Assembly: GCA_964544155.1 (NCBI GenBank)
Contig: CAZJAH010000019.1
Coordinates: forward strand, 1 to 55,830
DNA: 55,830 nt
Origin: CAZJAH01 sp964544155
GTDB taxonomy: Bacteria; Bacteroidota; Ignavibacteria; Kapaibacteriales; UBA2268
Direction: 5' to 3'
The stretch's first letter is position 1. Every line of letters starts with the position of its first letter. Both the position numbers and the translations under genes were made by a program. The notes below the pieces were generated by a model. It was given only the letters and a program-made list of their open reading frames with translations, was not told the DNA's origin and searched no databases. Below are positions 16,557-26,226 of the stretch, in pieces.

Positions 16557-18119
16557 ATGGATCAAACATTAATAATAATTCTTAGTTTTGTCGGCCTGGC
16601 TCTTGGCTTCGCGATATCTTACATCGCCGGCAACAAGCTGATAAATGCCAAAATAACCGACGCCGAAAATAAAGCCTCGGCAATTATAAAAGATGCCGAA
16701 AAAGACGCAAAAAGTACCGTAAAAGAAAAGCTTCTTGAGGTTAAAGAAGAATGGCATAAACGCAAACAGGATTTCGACAGCGAAACGCAGAACAGAAAGA
16801 CAAAGCTGCAGAACTTAGAAAAACAAATTAAACAACGTGAAGAAGGTATAGAGAACAAGCTCGATATTATCTTAAAAAAAGAAAAGCATCTGCAGGGATT
16901 TGAAGATGAACTAAAGAAAAAAGAAAAAATCCTGACAGAAAAAATGACAGAAGCAGAAAATATCATAACCGAACAGTTACACAAACTCGAGCAAATATCT
17001 AATTACACTCGCGAAGACGCTAAAAAGGAGCTAATTGATAATTTCGTTAATGAAGCAAAATCCGAAGCAGCCCAAGCTATTAGGCAGATACGCGAAGACA
17101 CAAAAGCCAAAGCCCAGAAAGAAGCACAGAATATCATAGTACAGGCTATACAAAGAACTGCTTCCGACCACAGCGTTGAAACTACAGTTTCGGTAGTATC
17201 CCTTGACAGCGACGACATGAAAGGCCGTATAATAGGCCGGGAAGGCCGCAACATCAGGGCTTTCGAAGCTTGCACAGGCATCGACCTGATTATCGACGAT
17301 ACACCAGAAGCAGTCGTTATCTCAGGATTTGACCCTTTCCGCAGGGAAGTGGCAAAAAAATCCCTGGAAAGGCTTATGCTCGACGGCAGGATACACCCGG
17401 CCAGGATAGAAGAAATAGTTGAAAAAACTAGAAAAGAGCTCGACGATGAAATATTCAAGATCGGTGAAAACGCGATATTCGAGATTGGCATACACCGCAT
17501 GCACAAAGAACTTATAAAGCACGTTGGCAAAATGAAGTACCGCTCGAGTTATGGCCAGAACCTGCTAAGCCATTCAATTGAGGTATCCTATATAGCCGGC
17601 ATTATTGCTGCTGAACTGGGCCTCGACGCGAATATCGCCAAAAGGGCTGCGCTGTTGCATGATATTGGCAAATGCGTAGATAAAGAAACAGAAGGCCCTC
17701 ACGCGCTTCTCGGTATGGAACTCGCCAAGAAATTCAAAGAAAACAATACAGTATGCAATGCTATAGGCGCTCATCACGAAGATATCGAAATGGAAACCCC
17801 CTACGCGGTGCTTGTACAGGCCGCTGACAGCATTAGCGGAGCAAGGCCCGGCGCCAGGAGGGAATCACTTGAAAACTACGTTAAAAGGCTGCAGAAACTC
17901 GAAGCTATAGCAGACAGTTTCGACGGTGTAGCCAAAACATTCGCTATTCAGGCAGGACGCGAGATCAGGGTAATAGTTGAACCCGAGAAAGTCAATGACC
18001 TGACTTCAGATGATATGGCACGCGATATTGCATTAAGGATAGAAAGCGAAATGGAATATCCCGGACAGATAAAGGTAACGGTTATTAGAGAAAGAAGGAG
18101 CGTTGCCTTAGCCAAATAA
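16557..18119 (+). CDS. rny: Ribonuclease Y
   Basis: This membrane-anchored endoribonuclease initiates mRNA decay. The protein has 520 residues, normal for the family. Layout: an N-terminal transmembrane helix (about 4-25), a long coiled coil (about 30-200), a KH RNA-binding domain with GRIIGREGRNIRAFE (about 222-280), and an HD domain with HSIEVSYIAG and the metal-binding LLHDIGKCVD. An AGGAG element lies a short distance upstream of ATG 16557. An intrinsic terminator follows. Confidence 0.96.
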   Translation: MDQTLIIILSFVGLALGFAISYIAGNKLINAKITDAENKASAIIKDAEKDAKSTVKEKLLEVKEEWHKRKQDFDSETQNRKTKLQNLEKQIKQREEGIENKLDIILKKEKHLQGFEDELKKKEKILTEKMTEAENIITEQLHKLEQISNYTREDAKKELIDNFVNEAKSEAAQAIRQIREDTKAKAQKEAQNIIVQAIQRTASDHSVETTVSVVSLDSDDMKGRIIGREGRNIRAFEACTGIDLIIDDTPEAVVISGFDPFRREVAKKSLERLMLDGRIHPARIEEIVEKTRKELDDEIFKIGENAIFEIGIHRMHKELIKHVGKMKYRSSYGQNLLSHSIEVSYIAGIIAAELGLDANIAKRAALLHDIGKCVDKETEGPHALLGMELAKKFKENNTVCNAIGAHHEDIEMETPYAVLVQAADSISGARPGARRESLENYVKRLQKLEAIADSFDGVAKTFAIQAGREIRVIVEPEKVNDLTSDDMARDIALRIESEMEYPGQIKVTVIRERRSVALAK

Positions 18120-18137
18120 AGTTAATTATTTTAAATT

Positions 18138-18175
18138 AAGAAGGCTTCTATTATAATAGTAAGCCTTCTTTTTTT
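18138..18175 (+). terminator. Intrinsic terminator after rny
   Basis: The stem arms AAGAAGGCTT and AAGCCTTCTT, extended in the loop by TATTA/TAATA, are followed by a run of seven T. Confidence 0.88.
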
Positions 18176-18216
18176 AATTTTAAAAATTCTCAATAAGATA
18201 AAACAGGTATCTGGAG

Positions 18217-18696
18217 ATGAAAACTCAGGATATATTAGAACGCGAAAAAAAGATAATAACCAGAAACCGGCGCGCAGAGCATGACTTTTTTATTACTCAG
18301 CGCATCGAATGCGGTATTGCCCTGCAAGGCACGGAAGTAAAATCACTAAGGCAGGGCAGAGCAACCATTCAGGATGCATATGCCGGTTTTAAAAGCACAA
18401 AGGATGAAGACCTCTACCTCTTTAATCTGCACATACCGCCTTACGAGCATACAGGATACGGCAACCACGAACCCAAGCGCCCAAGAAAGCTCCTGCTTCA
18501 TAAACGTGAGGCATTAAAGCTTAAAGCTGCAGTTCAGGAAAAAGGAATTACACTTATACCGCTTACCCTGTATTTTTCCGGGCATCTGGTAAAAGTAGAA
18601 ATAGGACTTGCCAAAGCAAAGAAAAAATACGATAAAAGAGAATCAACAAAAGAAAAAGAAGTTGAGAGAGAAATTAGAAGAAAATTCCGTTATTGA
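18217..18696 (+). CDS. smpB: SsrA-binding protein SmpB
   Basis: This is the partner of tmRNA in rescue of stalled ribosomes. The protein has 159 residues. It shows the N-terminal NRRAEHDFFI segment, GIALQGTEVKSLRQGRA, NLHIPPYEHTGYGNHEPKR, RPRKLLLHKREA, and the basic C-terminal tail KKKYDKREST that inserts into the mRNA channel. The tmRNA gene itself is not in the window. Confidence 0.97.
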   Translation: MKTQDILEREKKIITRNRRAEHDFFITQRIECGIALQGTEVKSLRQGRATIQDAYAGFKSTKDEDLYLFNLHIPPYEHTGYGNHEPKRPRKLLLHKREALKLKAAVQEKGITLIPLTLYFSGHLVKVEIGLAKAKKKYDKRESTKEKEVEREIRRKFRY

Positions 18697-18749
18697 TTAA
18701 ATTATTCTTTAATTTTTTAATTTTTTAATAAACTAATTCTGAAATACTC

Positions 18750-19964
18750 ATGTTTCCGACTGTTAATGAACAAATGGACCTTATACGTTCGGGCGCCGTT
18801 GAAGTACTTCCCGAGGAAGAGCTTGTAAAAAAAATTGAACGATCGATCAAAGATAATCAACCACTGAATATAAAGCTGGGCGCCGACCCAAGCAGGCCCG
18901 ATCTGCATATAGGCCACGCGGTGGTGCTCCATAAGCTGAGGCATTTTCAGGATCTCGGCCATAAAGCAATTTTGATAATAGGTGATTTTACTGCTATGAT
19001 AGGCGATCCCAGCGGCAAATCCAAAACCAGGCCGCAGCTCACACACGAGGAAACGAAGGTTAACGGACAAAGCTATGTCGATCAGGCCACAATGATACTT
19101 ATGCAAGAAAACCTTGAGGTAAAATATAACTCAGTGTGGCTTAATGATATGAATTTCAGCGAAGTAATAGAACTGGCTTCTAAATATACCGTGGCACAGC
19201 TACTTGAAAGAGATGATTTCAGTAAGCGGTATAAAAACGGCATCCCCATAAGCGTGCATGAACTGCTTTATCCACTGGCACAGGCGATGGATTCGGCTTC
19301 CATACATTCAGATGTCGAGTTGGGGGGGACAGACCAGAAGTTCAATTTGATAGTAGGCCGTGAAGTGCAGCGCGCCTACGGCCAGGAGCCACAGTGCCTT
19401 ATTACCATGCCTATACTCGAAGGCACGGACGGCGTTGAGAAAATGAGCAAATCGCTTGATAACTACATTGCGCTTAAAGATGTGCCCCGTGAAATGTTCG
19501 GCAAAGTGATGTCTATACCGGATAATCTGATAACCAGATACCTGCGCTACGGAGCTTTCGCGCGGGAAGAAGAAATCAAAGAAATGGAAGAGCAGCTCAA
19601 AGATAAGAATTTCAATCCCAGAAATGCCAAAGTAACCACAGCCGCCGCCATAGTTAAGAAGTACTACGGGGAAGAACAAGCACAAAACGCCCGGGAAGAA
19701 TTCGAAAGGATATTTAAGAATAAAGAGCTTCCTGATGATATTGAAGAAAAAACCTTGAATATGGCTTCGCCTTCTCCCATTATGGATGTTTTGAATGAAT
19801 CCGGCCTGCTTTCCTCAAAAAAAGAAGCCAGGCGCATGATCCTGCAGGGAGCTGTATCAGTTGACGGCGAAAAGATTGATGATCCGTTCATGGAAATTGA
19901 ATTAATTGATTACAGGCTTTTTAAGGTCGGAAAAAGAAAATTTTTAAAAATTAAAGCAGTTTAA
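18750..19964 (+). CDS. tyrS: Tyrosyl-tRNA synthetase
   Basis: This is a class I aminoacyl-tRNA synthetase of 404 residues. It has the HIGH motif in PDLHIGHAVV, the KMSKS motif in VEKMSKSLDN, and a C-terminal S4 RNA-binding domain (about 335-400, SKKEARRMILQGAVSVDGEK). The length and the HIGH spacing fit the TyrZ-like branch. No T-box or other leader structure is evident in the short upstream gap after smpB. Confidence 0.96.
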   Translation: MFPTVNEQMDLIRSGAVEVLPEEELVKKIERSIKDNQPLNIKLGADPSRPDLHIGHAVVLHKLRHFQDLGHKAILIIGDFTAMIGDPSGKSKTRPQLTHEETKVNGQSYVDQATMILMQENLEVKYNSVWLNDMNFSEVIELASKYTVAQLLERDDFSKRYKNGIPISVHELLYPLAQAMDSASIHSDVELGGTDQKFNLIVGREVQRAYGQEPQCLITMPILEGTDGVEKMSKSLDNYIALKDVPREMFGKVMSIPDNLITRYLRYGAFAREEEIKEMEEQLKDKNFNPRNAKVTTAAAIVKKYYGEEQAQNAREEFERIFKNKELPDDIEEKTLNMASPSPIMDVLNESGLLSSKKEARRMILQGAVSVDGEKIDDPFMEIELIDYRLFKVGKRKFLKIKAV

Positions 19965-20023
19965 ACCGTTTTTTAACCTGAAAATTACTAAATTAGAAGT
20001 GCTGTAACAAATACAACTATCGA

Positions 20024-21433
20024 ATGAATTATACAAAATTGGAAAATTTAAGAAAAAAAGCAGAAACAACATTATCAGAAAAAAGACTGGATGCGCAAGA
20101 CCTTTCTTATGATGACGCCAGGCAAATGATTCATGAGCTGCAGGTTCAACAGTTAGAACTGGAACTGCAGAATGAAGAACTGGTTCGCACCCAGATGGAG
20201 CTGGAAAGCTCACGTAAACGTTTGTCAGAGCTTTATAACTTCGCGCCTGTGGGCTATATTTCCCTCGACCAAAACGGTTATATAAGAGAAGCCAACGTAA
20301 CTTTTTTCAAAATGGCCGGCGCAGACAAAAATGAAATAATTAACAAGCATTTTTCCAAATTTGTCTATAAAGAAGACCAGGATCTGTTCTATTTTTACCT
20401 TAAAGATCTTAAGAATTCGAAAAAAAAACGCATAGCTGAGCTAAGGCTGAATAAAAAAGACACAGATTTTTATTTTATTAAGCTGGAAGGATCATACGTT
20501 GGAGAGAATCAAACAAGCGAATCGCTTATACGGCTTGTGGCCAGCGATGTATCTCACAGAAAGCTGGCAGAAATGGAAATCCTTTCATTAAATCAGCATC
20601 TGGAACAAAAAGTTAAATCGCGTACTGAAGAGCTCGAGGAAACTTTAGAAGATTTAAAAGATGAAATAATCCGCAGGAAAGATGTAGAGCTGGAACTCAG
20701 AAAAGCAAAAGACGATATTACTAATGCCTTGATCAGAGAAAAAGAACTCAATGAGCTCAAAACAAGGCTAATAAATATGATCTCCCATGAATACAGAACT
20801 CCTCTTACCATAATACTCGGGGCAGCCGGCCTTATCAAAAAAATCCATAAGAAAAAAGAATACAAAAAAATCGAGGAATATCTGGAAACTATTCGCATGT
20901 CTGTTGAAGATATGACCAGGCTTATGGAAGACACCATAACAATAGGCAGGATCAATTCTGAGAAAATGACGACCAGGCCCGGATACCTCGAAATGGTAAT
21001 GATAGTAAAAGAAGTCATATCTGAGATAGAGGTATATGATGAATCCTGCCATTCAATTATTCTTAAAAATGAGAACGATTATCATAAGATAATTTCAGAT
21101 GAAAAGCATATCAGAAGAATTCTTAAGAATTTACTTACAAACGCGGCAAAATTCTCTCCTGAGAATTCCGAGATCGTAGTAAGTATATCTCAGGATGATA
21201 AATACCTTTTACTGATGATTGAAGATCAAGGCATTGGTATTCTGCCCGAAGACCGCGAGCAACTTTTTGATGTATTTTACCGCGGAAAAAATATCGGAAA
21301 TGTTTCAGGTACCGGTTTAGGGCTTTCAATCGTTAAAAACTGCTTAAGCGCCATTAACGGTAAAATTGAATTCAGCTCCGAACCCGGAAAAGGTACAAAA
21401 GTTACGGTTTCCCTGCCTGAACTGGAAATGTAA
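20024..21433 (+). CDS. PAS-domain sensor histidine kinase
   Basis: This protein has 469 residues and no signal peptide or membrane segment, so it is likely cytosolic. An N-terminal coiled stretch (HELQVQQLELELQNEEL) precedes a PAS domain at about 70-185 (LYNFAPVGYISLDQNGYI). A coiled coil leads to HisKA with phospho-acceptor H255 in ISHEYRTPL, then an HATPase with NLLTNAAKFSP, DQGIGI and GTGLGLSIV. It opens a plus-strand signalling cluster running to 26225. The kinase core resembles the one at 24600-26225 (shared SHEYRTPLT-IL region), suggesting duplication. Confidence 0.93.
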   Translation: MNYTKLENLRKKAETTLSEKRLDAQDLSYDDARQMIHELQVQQLELELQNEELVRTQMELESSRKRLSELYNFAPVGYISLDQNGYIREANVTFFKMAGADKNEIINKHFSKFVYKEDQDLFYFYLKDLKNSKKKRIAELRLNKKDTDFYFIKLEGSYVGENQTSESLIRLVASDVSHRKLAEMEILSLNQHLEQKVKSRTEELEETLEDLKDEIIRRKDVELELRKAKDDITNALIREKELNELKTRLINMISHEYRTPLTIILGAAGLIKKIHKKKEYKKIEEYLETIRMSVEDMTRLMEDTITIGRINSEKMTTRPGYLEMVMIVKEVISEIEVYDESCHSIILKNENDYHKIISDEKHIRRILKNLLTNAAKFSPENSEIVVSISQDDKYLLLMIEDQGIGILPEDREQLFDVFYRGKNIGNVSGTGLGLSIVKNCLSAINGKIEFSSEPGKGTKVTVSLPELEM

Positions 21434-21516
21434 TCCATAACTAGAAATGCGAGTTTGTTATTAATTTAAAATATGTTATTTTACACCTCTAAAGTGAATT
21501 TATTAACAGAGGTTCT

Positions 21517-24141
21517 ATGCCATTTCATATCAACGGTTTGGGCATTTCCGGCATACCGGCTGAAGCTCTTGCTGACAGCAGTAAGGTAGCAGGTTTGGGT
21601 AAGGATTTCAGTTTGTTTAACACAAAGTATTACATACGGAAATCCCTTGAAGCAAGGCTGAATATCGCGCTTGAAATCACAAATTCCGCGATATGGGAAT
21701 ATAACCCGCTAAGCGGAGAAACCTTTTTCAGCGAAAAATGGTACACTATGCTCGGATATTTACCCGGCGAATTTAAATCCTCTTATGCCAATTTCATGAA
21801 AATAATGCATCCACTCGACCGCGACAGGGCAGAAATAACAATTAAGGAATCTATCAACAAAGGTTCTGAATTCAAGCTTGAATTCAGGCTAAGATCCAAA
21901 TCAGGAGAGTGGGAATGGATTGCCGCTGGCGGCAGGCCAATGGAATTCAATAAAGAAGGAAAAGTAATAAGGCTCATAGGCTCACATAAAAGAATAACAG
22001 AGGAAAAAACCCTGCTTATTAAAAGGAAAAAAGCGCTTGACCAGCTTAAGCTTATAGAAACAGTCATACAAGAGAAGAAAGAAAACCTGAGCAGCATAAC
22101 CGGCTACGGCACAATTCCCGAAGGAGAATTATTTTCCGTCCATTTGAAGGATTTAATAGATATACGCGAGCTTCAGGAAATACAGGATGCTTTTGCCAAT
22201 GCAACTGGAATCGCGTCCATAATTACAGAACCTAACGGTGCGCCAATCACCCAACCCAGCAATTTCTGCGAATTATGCAGTCAAATAATCCGCCAAACAG
22301 AAAAAGGCCTAAGGAATTGCATGAATTCAGATGCAGAGATCGGCAAGTATAATCCAAACGGCCCAATATTTAAGCCATGCCTCAGCAGCGGCCTTTGGGA
22401 CGGCGGCGCCAGCATACATATTGGAGAAAAACACATAGCTAACTGGCTGATAGGCCAGGTGCTCGATACTGATGCCGATTTAGATTATTTGACCGCATAC
22501 GCCGATGAAATTGGCGCTGACAAAAAAGCTTACCGCGAAGCTTTGGCCAAAGTTAAAAGAATGTCCCAGGAACAATTCAGTAAAATTACGGCCGCGCTTT
22601 TTCTAATAGCGAAACAAATATCAGGCCTTGCTGTACAGAATTACCGCCATAAATACTATATCCGACAGCTTCAGGATACAGAAGAGAAACTGCTCGAAAG
22701 CGAAGAAAAGTTTAAGCTTGCCATGAGCAGCGTACCGGGATTTATATGGACGGTTAATACTGACCTGGAGATTGTTATTTCAATGGGCAGCGCTTTTGAA
22801 AAAATGGGAATTGAACAGCGCGCAGGGAAATCTCTATACGAAGTATTCAGTACAGAGAGTGAACGCATCGATCCTATTCGTTATCATAAAATTGCATTAA
22901 GCGGAGAACCGGTAAAATATGAGTTTGAGCTAAAAGACAGATTTTTCGAGATCAGGCTTGAGCCGATCAGAGTAAAAGGCAATGATATTACGGGAGTGCT
23001 TGGCATTGCCTATGATATTACCGACAGAAGGCTTGCCCAAAGAGCGCTTTCGGAAAGCGAAAGAAAGTACAGGCTTATGTTCGAACACATGGGGCATCCG
23101 GCCTGCTATCTTGAACTTATCGACAGCAGGGAAGGATTTATTGACTACAAATTCCTGGAAGTTAATAAACTTTATGAGCAGATAACCGGGCTCAAAAAAT
23201 CTGACATGATAGGGAAAAGATACAGCGAATTGAAATCCTCTTTCTTTATCAATGATAGATATGTAATGCGGCAATACGAAACCGCGGTTATGGAAAAAAG
23301 GACAGTAAAATTTGAGCGATATCATAAAGGAGCCGAAAAATGGTTTTCTGTTACTGTTTTTTCTCCGGCCGGGAATAATGTTGTTGTTATGCTCGAAGAT
23401 ATAACTCAAAGAATAAACGCGCAGGCAGAACGCGAAAAGCTCATCGAAATTCTTGAAAACAAAAACGCTGAAATGGAGCGGTTTATATATACCGTTTCGC
23501 ATGACCTGAGAAGCCCGCTGATAACAATTAAAGGATTTACGGGGTTTATGCTCAATGACGCTAAAAGAGGTCATTTCGATAAACTTGAAAGCGACATACA
23601 GAGAATAGTTTCTGCTTCAGAGAAAATGGAACTGCTTTTGGAAGACCTTCTTGAACTTTCACGAATAGGCAGAATAGCAAATCCTCCAGTGGAATTCAGC
23701 CTCGATGAACTAATTAATGAAGTAATAGAACTGCTCCACGGCAGTATATCTAAGCACGACGCAATAATACAGGTTGCCGGACAGATCGGAAGTATTAGTG
23801 CTGACCGCCAGAGAATTCAAGAAGTTTTTCAGAACATTCTTGAAAATTCACTTAAGTTCAGGAAAAAGGATATCCGGCCGATGATTAAAATTAGTAGTGA
23901 ACATTTCAATAACCGGTTGGAAATAATTATCGAGGATAATGGAATAGGTATTGATAGGGAATACCTCGATAAAGTGTTCGGGCTGTTCAACAAGCTTGAC
24001 CAAAATTCCCAGGGTACGGGCGTCGGACTCGCGCTTGTGAAAAGGATAATGGAAGTTCACAATGGTTCTGTCAAAATTGATTCTGACGGGCTTAATATGG
24101 GGATTAAAACTATCCTTACATTCAACAAACAAGAAAATTAG
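21517..24141 (+). CDS. PAS-PocR-PAS histidine kinase
   Basis: This is a soluble kinase of 874 residues. Order: PAS at about 45-165 (AIWEYNPLSGETFFSEKWY), a PocR-type ligand-binding domain at about 210-365 (IQDAFANATGIASIITEP, cysteines in FCELC, RNCMNSD and KPCLSSGLWDGG), PAS at about 400-505, PAS at about 515-640, HisKA with H662 in VSHDLRSPL, and an HATPase with NILENSLKF, EDNGIGI and GTGVGLALV. PocR domains sense small hydrocarbon derivatives such as propanediol in PocR itself; the ligand here is unknown. ATG 21517 has AGAGG a few bases upstream. The downstream response regulator starts 16 bp after the stop. Confidence 0.93.
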   Translation: MPFHINGLGISGIPAEALADSSKVAGLGKDFSLFNTKYYIRKSLEARLNIALEITNSAIWEYNPLSGETFFSEKWYTMLGYLPGEFKSSYANFMKIMHPLDRDRAEITIKESINKGSEFKLEFRLRSKSGEWEWIAAGGRPMEFNKEGKVIRLIGSHKRITEEKTLLIKRKKALDQLKLIETVIQEKKENLSSITGYGTIPEGELFSVHLKDLIDIRELQEIQDAFANATGIASIITEPNGAPITQPSNFCELCSQIIRQTEKGLRNCMNSDAEIGKYNPNGPIFKPCLSSGLWDGGASIHIGEKHIANWLIGQVLDTDADLDYLTAYADEIGADKKAYREALAKVKRMSQEQFSKITAALFLIAKQISGLAVQNYRHKYYIRQLQDTEEKLLESEEKFKLAMSSVPGFIWTVNTDLEIVISMGSAFEKMGIEQRAGKSLYEVFSTESERIDPIRYHKIALSGEPVKYEFELKDRFFEIRLEPIRVKGNDITGVLGIAYDITDRRLAQRALSESERKYRLMFEHMGHPACYLELIDSREGFIDYKFLEVNKLYEQITGLKKSDMIGKRYSELKSSFFINDRYVMRQYETAVMEKRTVKFERYHKGAEKWFSVTVFSPAGNNVVVMLEDITQRINAQAEREKLIEILENKNAEMERFIYTVSHDLRSPLITIKGFTGFMLNDAKRGHFDKLESDIQRIVSASEKMELLLEDLLELSRIGRIANPPVEFSLDELINEVIELLHGSISKHDAIIQVAGQIGSISADRQRIQEVFQNILENSLKFRKKDIRPMIKISSEHFNNRLEIIIEDNGIGIDREYLDKVFGLFNKLDQNSQGTGVGLALVKRIMEVHNGSVKIDSDGLNMGIKTILTFNKQEN

Positions 24142-24157
24142 CTAATAGAGGTACAAT

Positions 24158-24610
24158 ATGAATGACAGGTATAACATATTGCTGGTAGAAGATAATTTTG
24201 ATCATGCTGAGCTTATCAAACGAAGCTTCGATGAACAAAATTTTCACAACAAAATATTCCATGTCGGCGATGGCGAACAAGCTTTGAATTATCTTAAAAG
24301 AGCAGGTATTTTTTCAGATCCTGATATAAGCCCAAAACCCCATATCATTATATTAGATCTTAGGATTCCTAAAATTGAAGGGATAGAGCTTTTAAAAATC
24401 ATAAAAAATGAAAACACATTAAAAAAAATACCCGTAATAATTCTGACTTCGTCAAATTCAAAAAAAGATAAAGCTCAGGCTTATGATAATTATGCAAACA
24501 GCTACCTGGTGAAGCCTCTGGATTATAATGAATTTATCAAGATGATAAACGGATTCGGATTATATTGGCTTGGATTAAATCAAAATCCTTTTAACAATTA
24601 TGAAAACTAA
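24158..24610 (+). CDS. Single-domain response regulator
   Basis: This 150-residue protein is a lone receiver domain with no output domain. It has the acidic pocket in LLVEDNFDHAE, phospho-acceptor D67 in IILDLRIPKIEG, Thr/Ser in ILTSSNS, and Lys in YLVKPLDY. The acceptor loop and insert resemble the Rcp1 class that pairs with PAS or phytochrome kinases. It lies between two histidine kinases and overlaps the downstream hybrid kinase by 11 bp, so it is co-translated and probably serves as a phosphorelay intermediate or diffusible output. Confidence 0.93.
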   Translation: MNDRYNILLVEDNFDHAELIKRSFDEQNFHNKIFHVGDGEQALNYLKRAGIFSDPDISPKPHIIILDLRIPKIEGIELLKIIKNENTLKKIPVIILTSSNSKKDKAQAYDNYANSYLVKPLDYNEFIKMINGFGLYWLGLNQNPFNNYEN

Positions 24611-26225
24611 AAGAATTCTTGTTATAGAGGATGATCTGTCTCATCAGGAACTGATTTTCAGGGCTTTTGAGAACGGCGAAGGCAATTTGCTTTCCTTTGC
24701 CGGCACATTATATGAAGGTTCAAAATTAGTACACAGTTTCGAACCGCATCTCATACTGTGCGACTGGCGGCTACCCGATGGCGACGGTATTAATATTTTA
24801 AATTCTGAAATCACAGAAAATATCCCGGTAATTATTATGACGGGATTCGGATCTGAAAGTGTGGCGGTAAATTCTATTAAATCAGGAGCTTTCGATTATA
24901 TTGTCAAATCTGCGGAAGCTTTCAAAATGTTGCCCGAGCAGATAAATAGAGTATTCAGAGAATGGGATCATATTCAAAAGAGAAAAGAAGCAGAAAAAAA
25001 GCTTGATGAAAGCCGGCTGCTCTACAGAGCCGTTGTTGACAAAAGCCATGACGCAATATGTATTTATCAAAATGCCAGGCTGCTTTTTTTCAATGATAAG
25101 ACAATTCAGCTTACAGGATATAGCGCCGAAGAGCTTTATAATAAAAACATTTTCGAAATCATTCATCCGGACGACAGAGAGAAAATTAAAACCATTGCGC
25201 GAAAAAGAATGAATGGAGAAAAAGTACCCGAGATTTATGAAGCAAAAATAGTGACTAAAGGTATTGGGATAAAAATAGCTGAATTTTCTGCCGCGTTGAT
25301 CAACTATAAGGGGGATAAGGCTTCGCTGGTAACAATACGCGATATAACCAAGAGAAAGCAGTCCGATGAAGAAATAAAACGCCTTAATTCAGAGCTTGAG
25401 CAAATAGTTATCGACAGGACCGCCCAGCTTGAGCAGGCTCTGGAAGAACTCACTTATGAAAATTATGAAAGAAAAAGAAGCGAAGAACAGCTCTACAGAA
25501 TTCAAAAGGATATCCGAGGTGCCCTGGAGCAGGAAAAAAAACTAAGCGACCTGAAAACAAAATTCGTGTCGATGGTATCGCATGAATACAGAACTCCGCT
25601 GACCGTGATATTATCTTCCACTTATCTGCTGGAAAAATATTATCATGACAATGATGAAAAACACTTTAACTCGCAGCTTAAAAAAATCAGGGATATGGTC
25701 GGGAATATGACTGAAATGCTGGAGGATATACTAGTCATCGGCAGAGCCGAACAGGGAAAATCAGTTCCGGAATACAGCAGAATTGACGTCTTAAAATATA
25801 TGTATGAGCTGATGGATGAAATAAGAACGATAGATAATAACAGGCATGAATTCCTTCTTGATACAAACGGAACTGATAACATTATAAATTCCGACCGCAC
25901 ACATCTTGGCCATATATTTAGCAATTTGCTTCTCAACGCAGCTAAATTTTCTAAAGACATGACTACAATTAAAATCAGCATAAATAAAGAAGCTGATATT
26001 TTATGTGTAAAGGTTAAAGATAAAGGTACAGGCATACCCGAAGATGAAATCGATAAGATATTCCAGCCCTTTTACAGGAGTTCAAGAGTAAGCAGCATTT
26101 CAGGGACAGGCCTTGGCCTGGCCATAGTAAAAAAGTCAGTTGAATTTCTCGGCGGAAGCATAAGCGTTAGCTCAAAATTGGGAGAAGGCTCAGTGTTTAC
26201 TGTTAAAATACCCGAGCGGCAGTAA
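24600..26225 (+). CDS. Receiver-PAS-histidine kinase (N-terminal hybrid)
   Basis: This protein has 541 residues. A receiver domain occupies about 1-120 with D55 in LCDWRLPDGDG and the switch residues in IIMTGFGSES and DYIVKS. A PAS domain follows at about 140-260, then a coiled coil, HisKA with H328 in VSHEYRTPL, and an HATPase (NLLLNAAKF, DKGTGIP, GTGLGLAIV). The receiver at the front suggests the kinase is itself controlled by phosphotransfer from the neighbouring kinases. No DNA-binding output protein is present in the cluster. The convergent glycosyltransferase gene ends one base away. Confidence 0.93.
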   Translation: MKTKRILVIEDDLSHQELIFRAFENGEGNLLSFAGTLYEGSKLVHSFEPHLILCDWRLPDGDGINILNSEITENIPVIIMTGFGSESVAVNSIKSGAFDYIVKSAEAFKMLPEQINRVFREWDHIQKRKEAEKKLDESRLLYRAVVDKSHDAICIYQNARLLFFNDKTIQLTGYSAEELYNKNIFEIIHPDDREKIKTIARKRMNGEKVPEIYEAKIVTKGIGIKIAEFSAALINYKGDKASLVTIRDITKRKQSDEEIKRLNSELEQIVIDRTAQLEQALEELTYENYERKRSEEQLYRIQKDIRGALEQEKKLSDLKTKFVSMVSHEYRTPLTVILSSTYLLEKYYHDNDEKHFNSQLKKIRDMVGNMTEMLEDILVIGRAEQGKSVPEYSRIDVLKYMYELMDEIRTIDNNRHEFLLDTNGTDNIINSDRTHLGHIFSNLLLNAAKFSKDMTTIKISINKEADILCVKVKDKGTGIPEDEIDKIFQPFYRSSRVSSISGTGLGLAIVKKSVEFLGGSISVSSKLGEGSVFTVKIPERQ

Positions 26226-26226
26226 A

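Noticed and set aside
22930..23574. Minus-strand frame of 214 codons opposite the PocR kinase
   Set aside because: It is antisense to conserved PAS and HisKA sequence and has no start signal.
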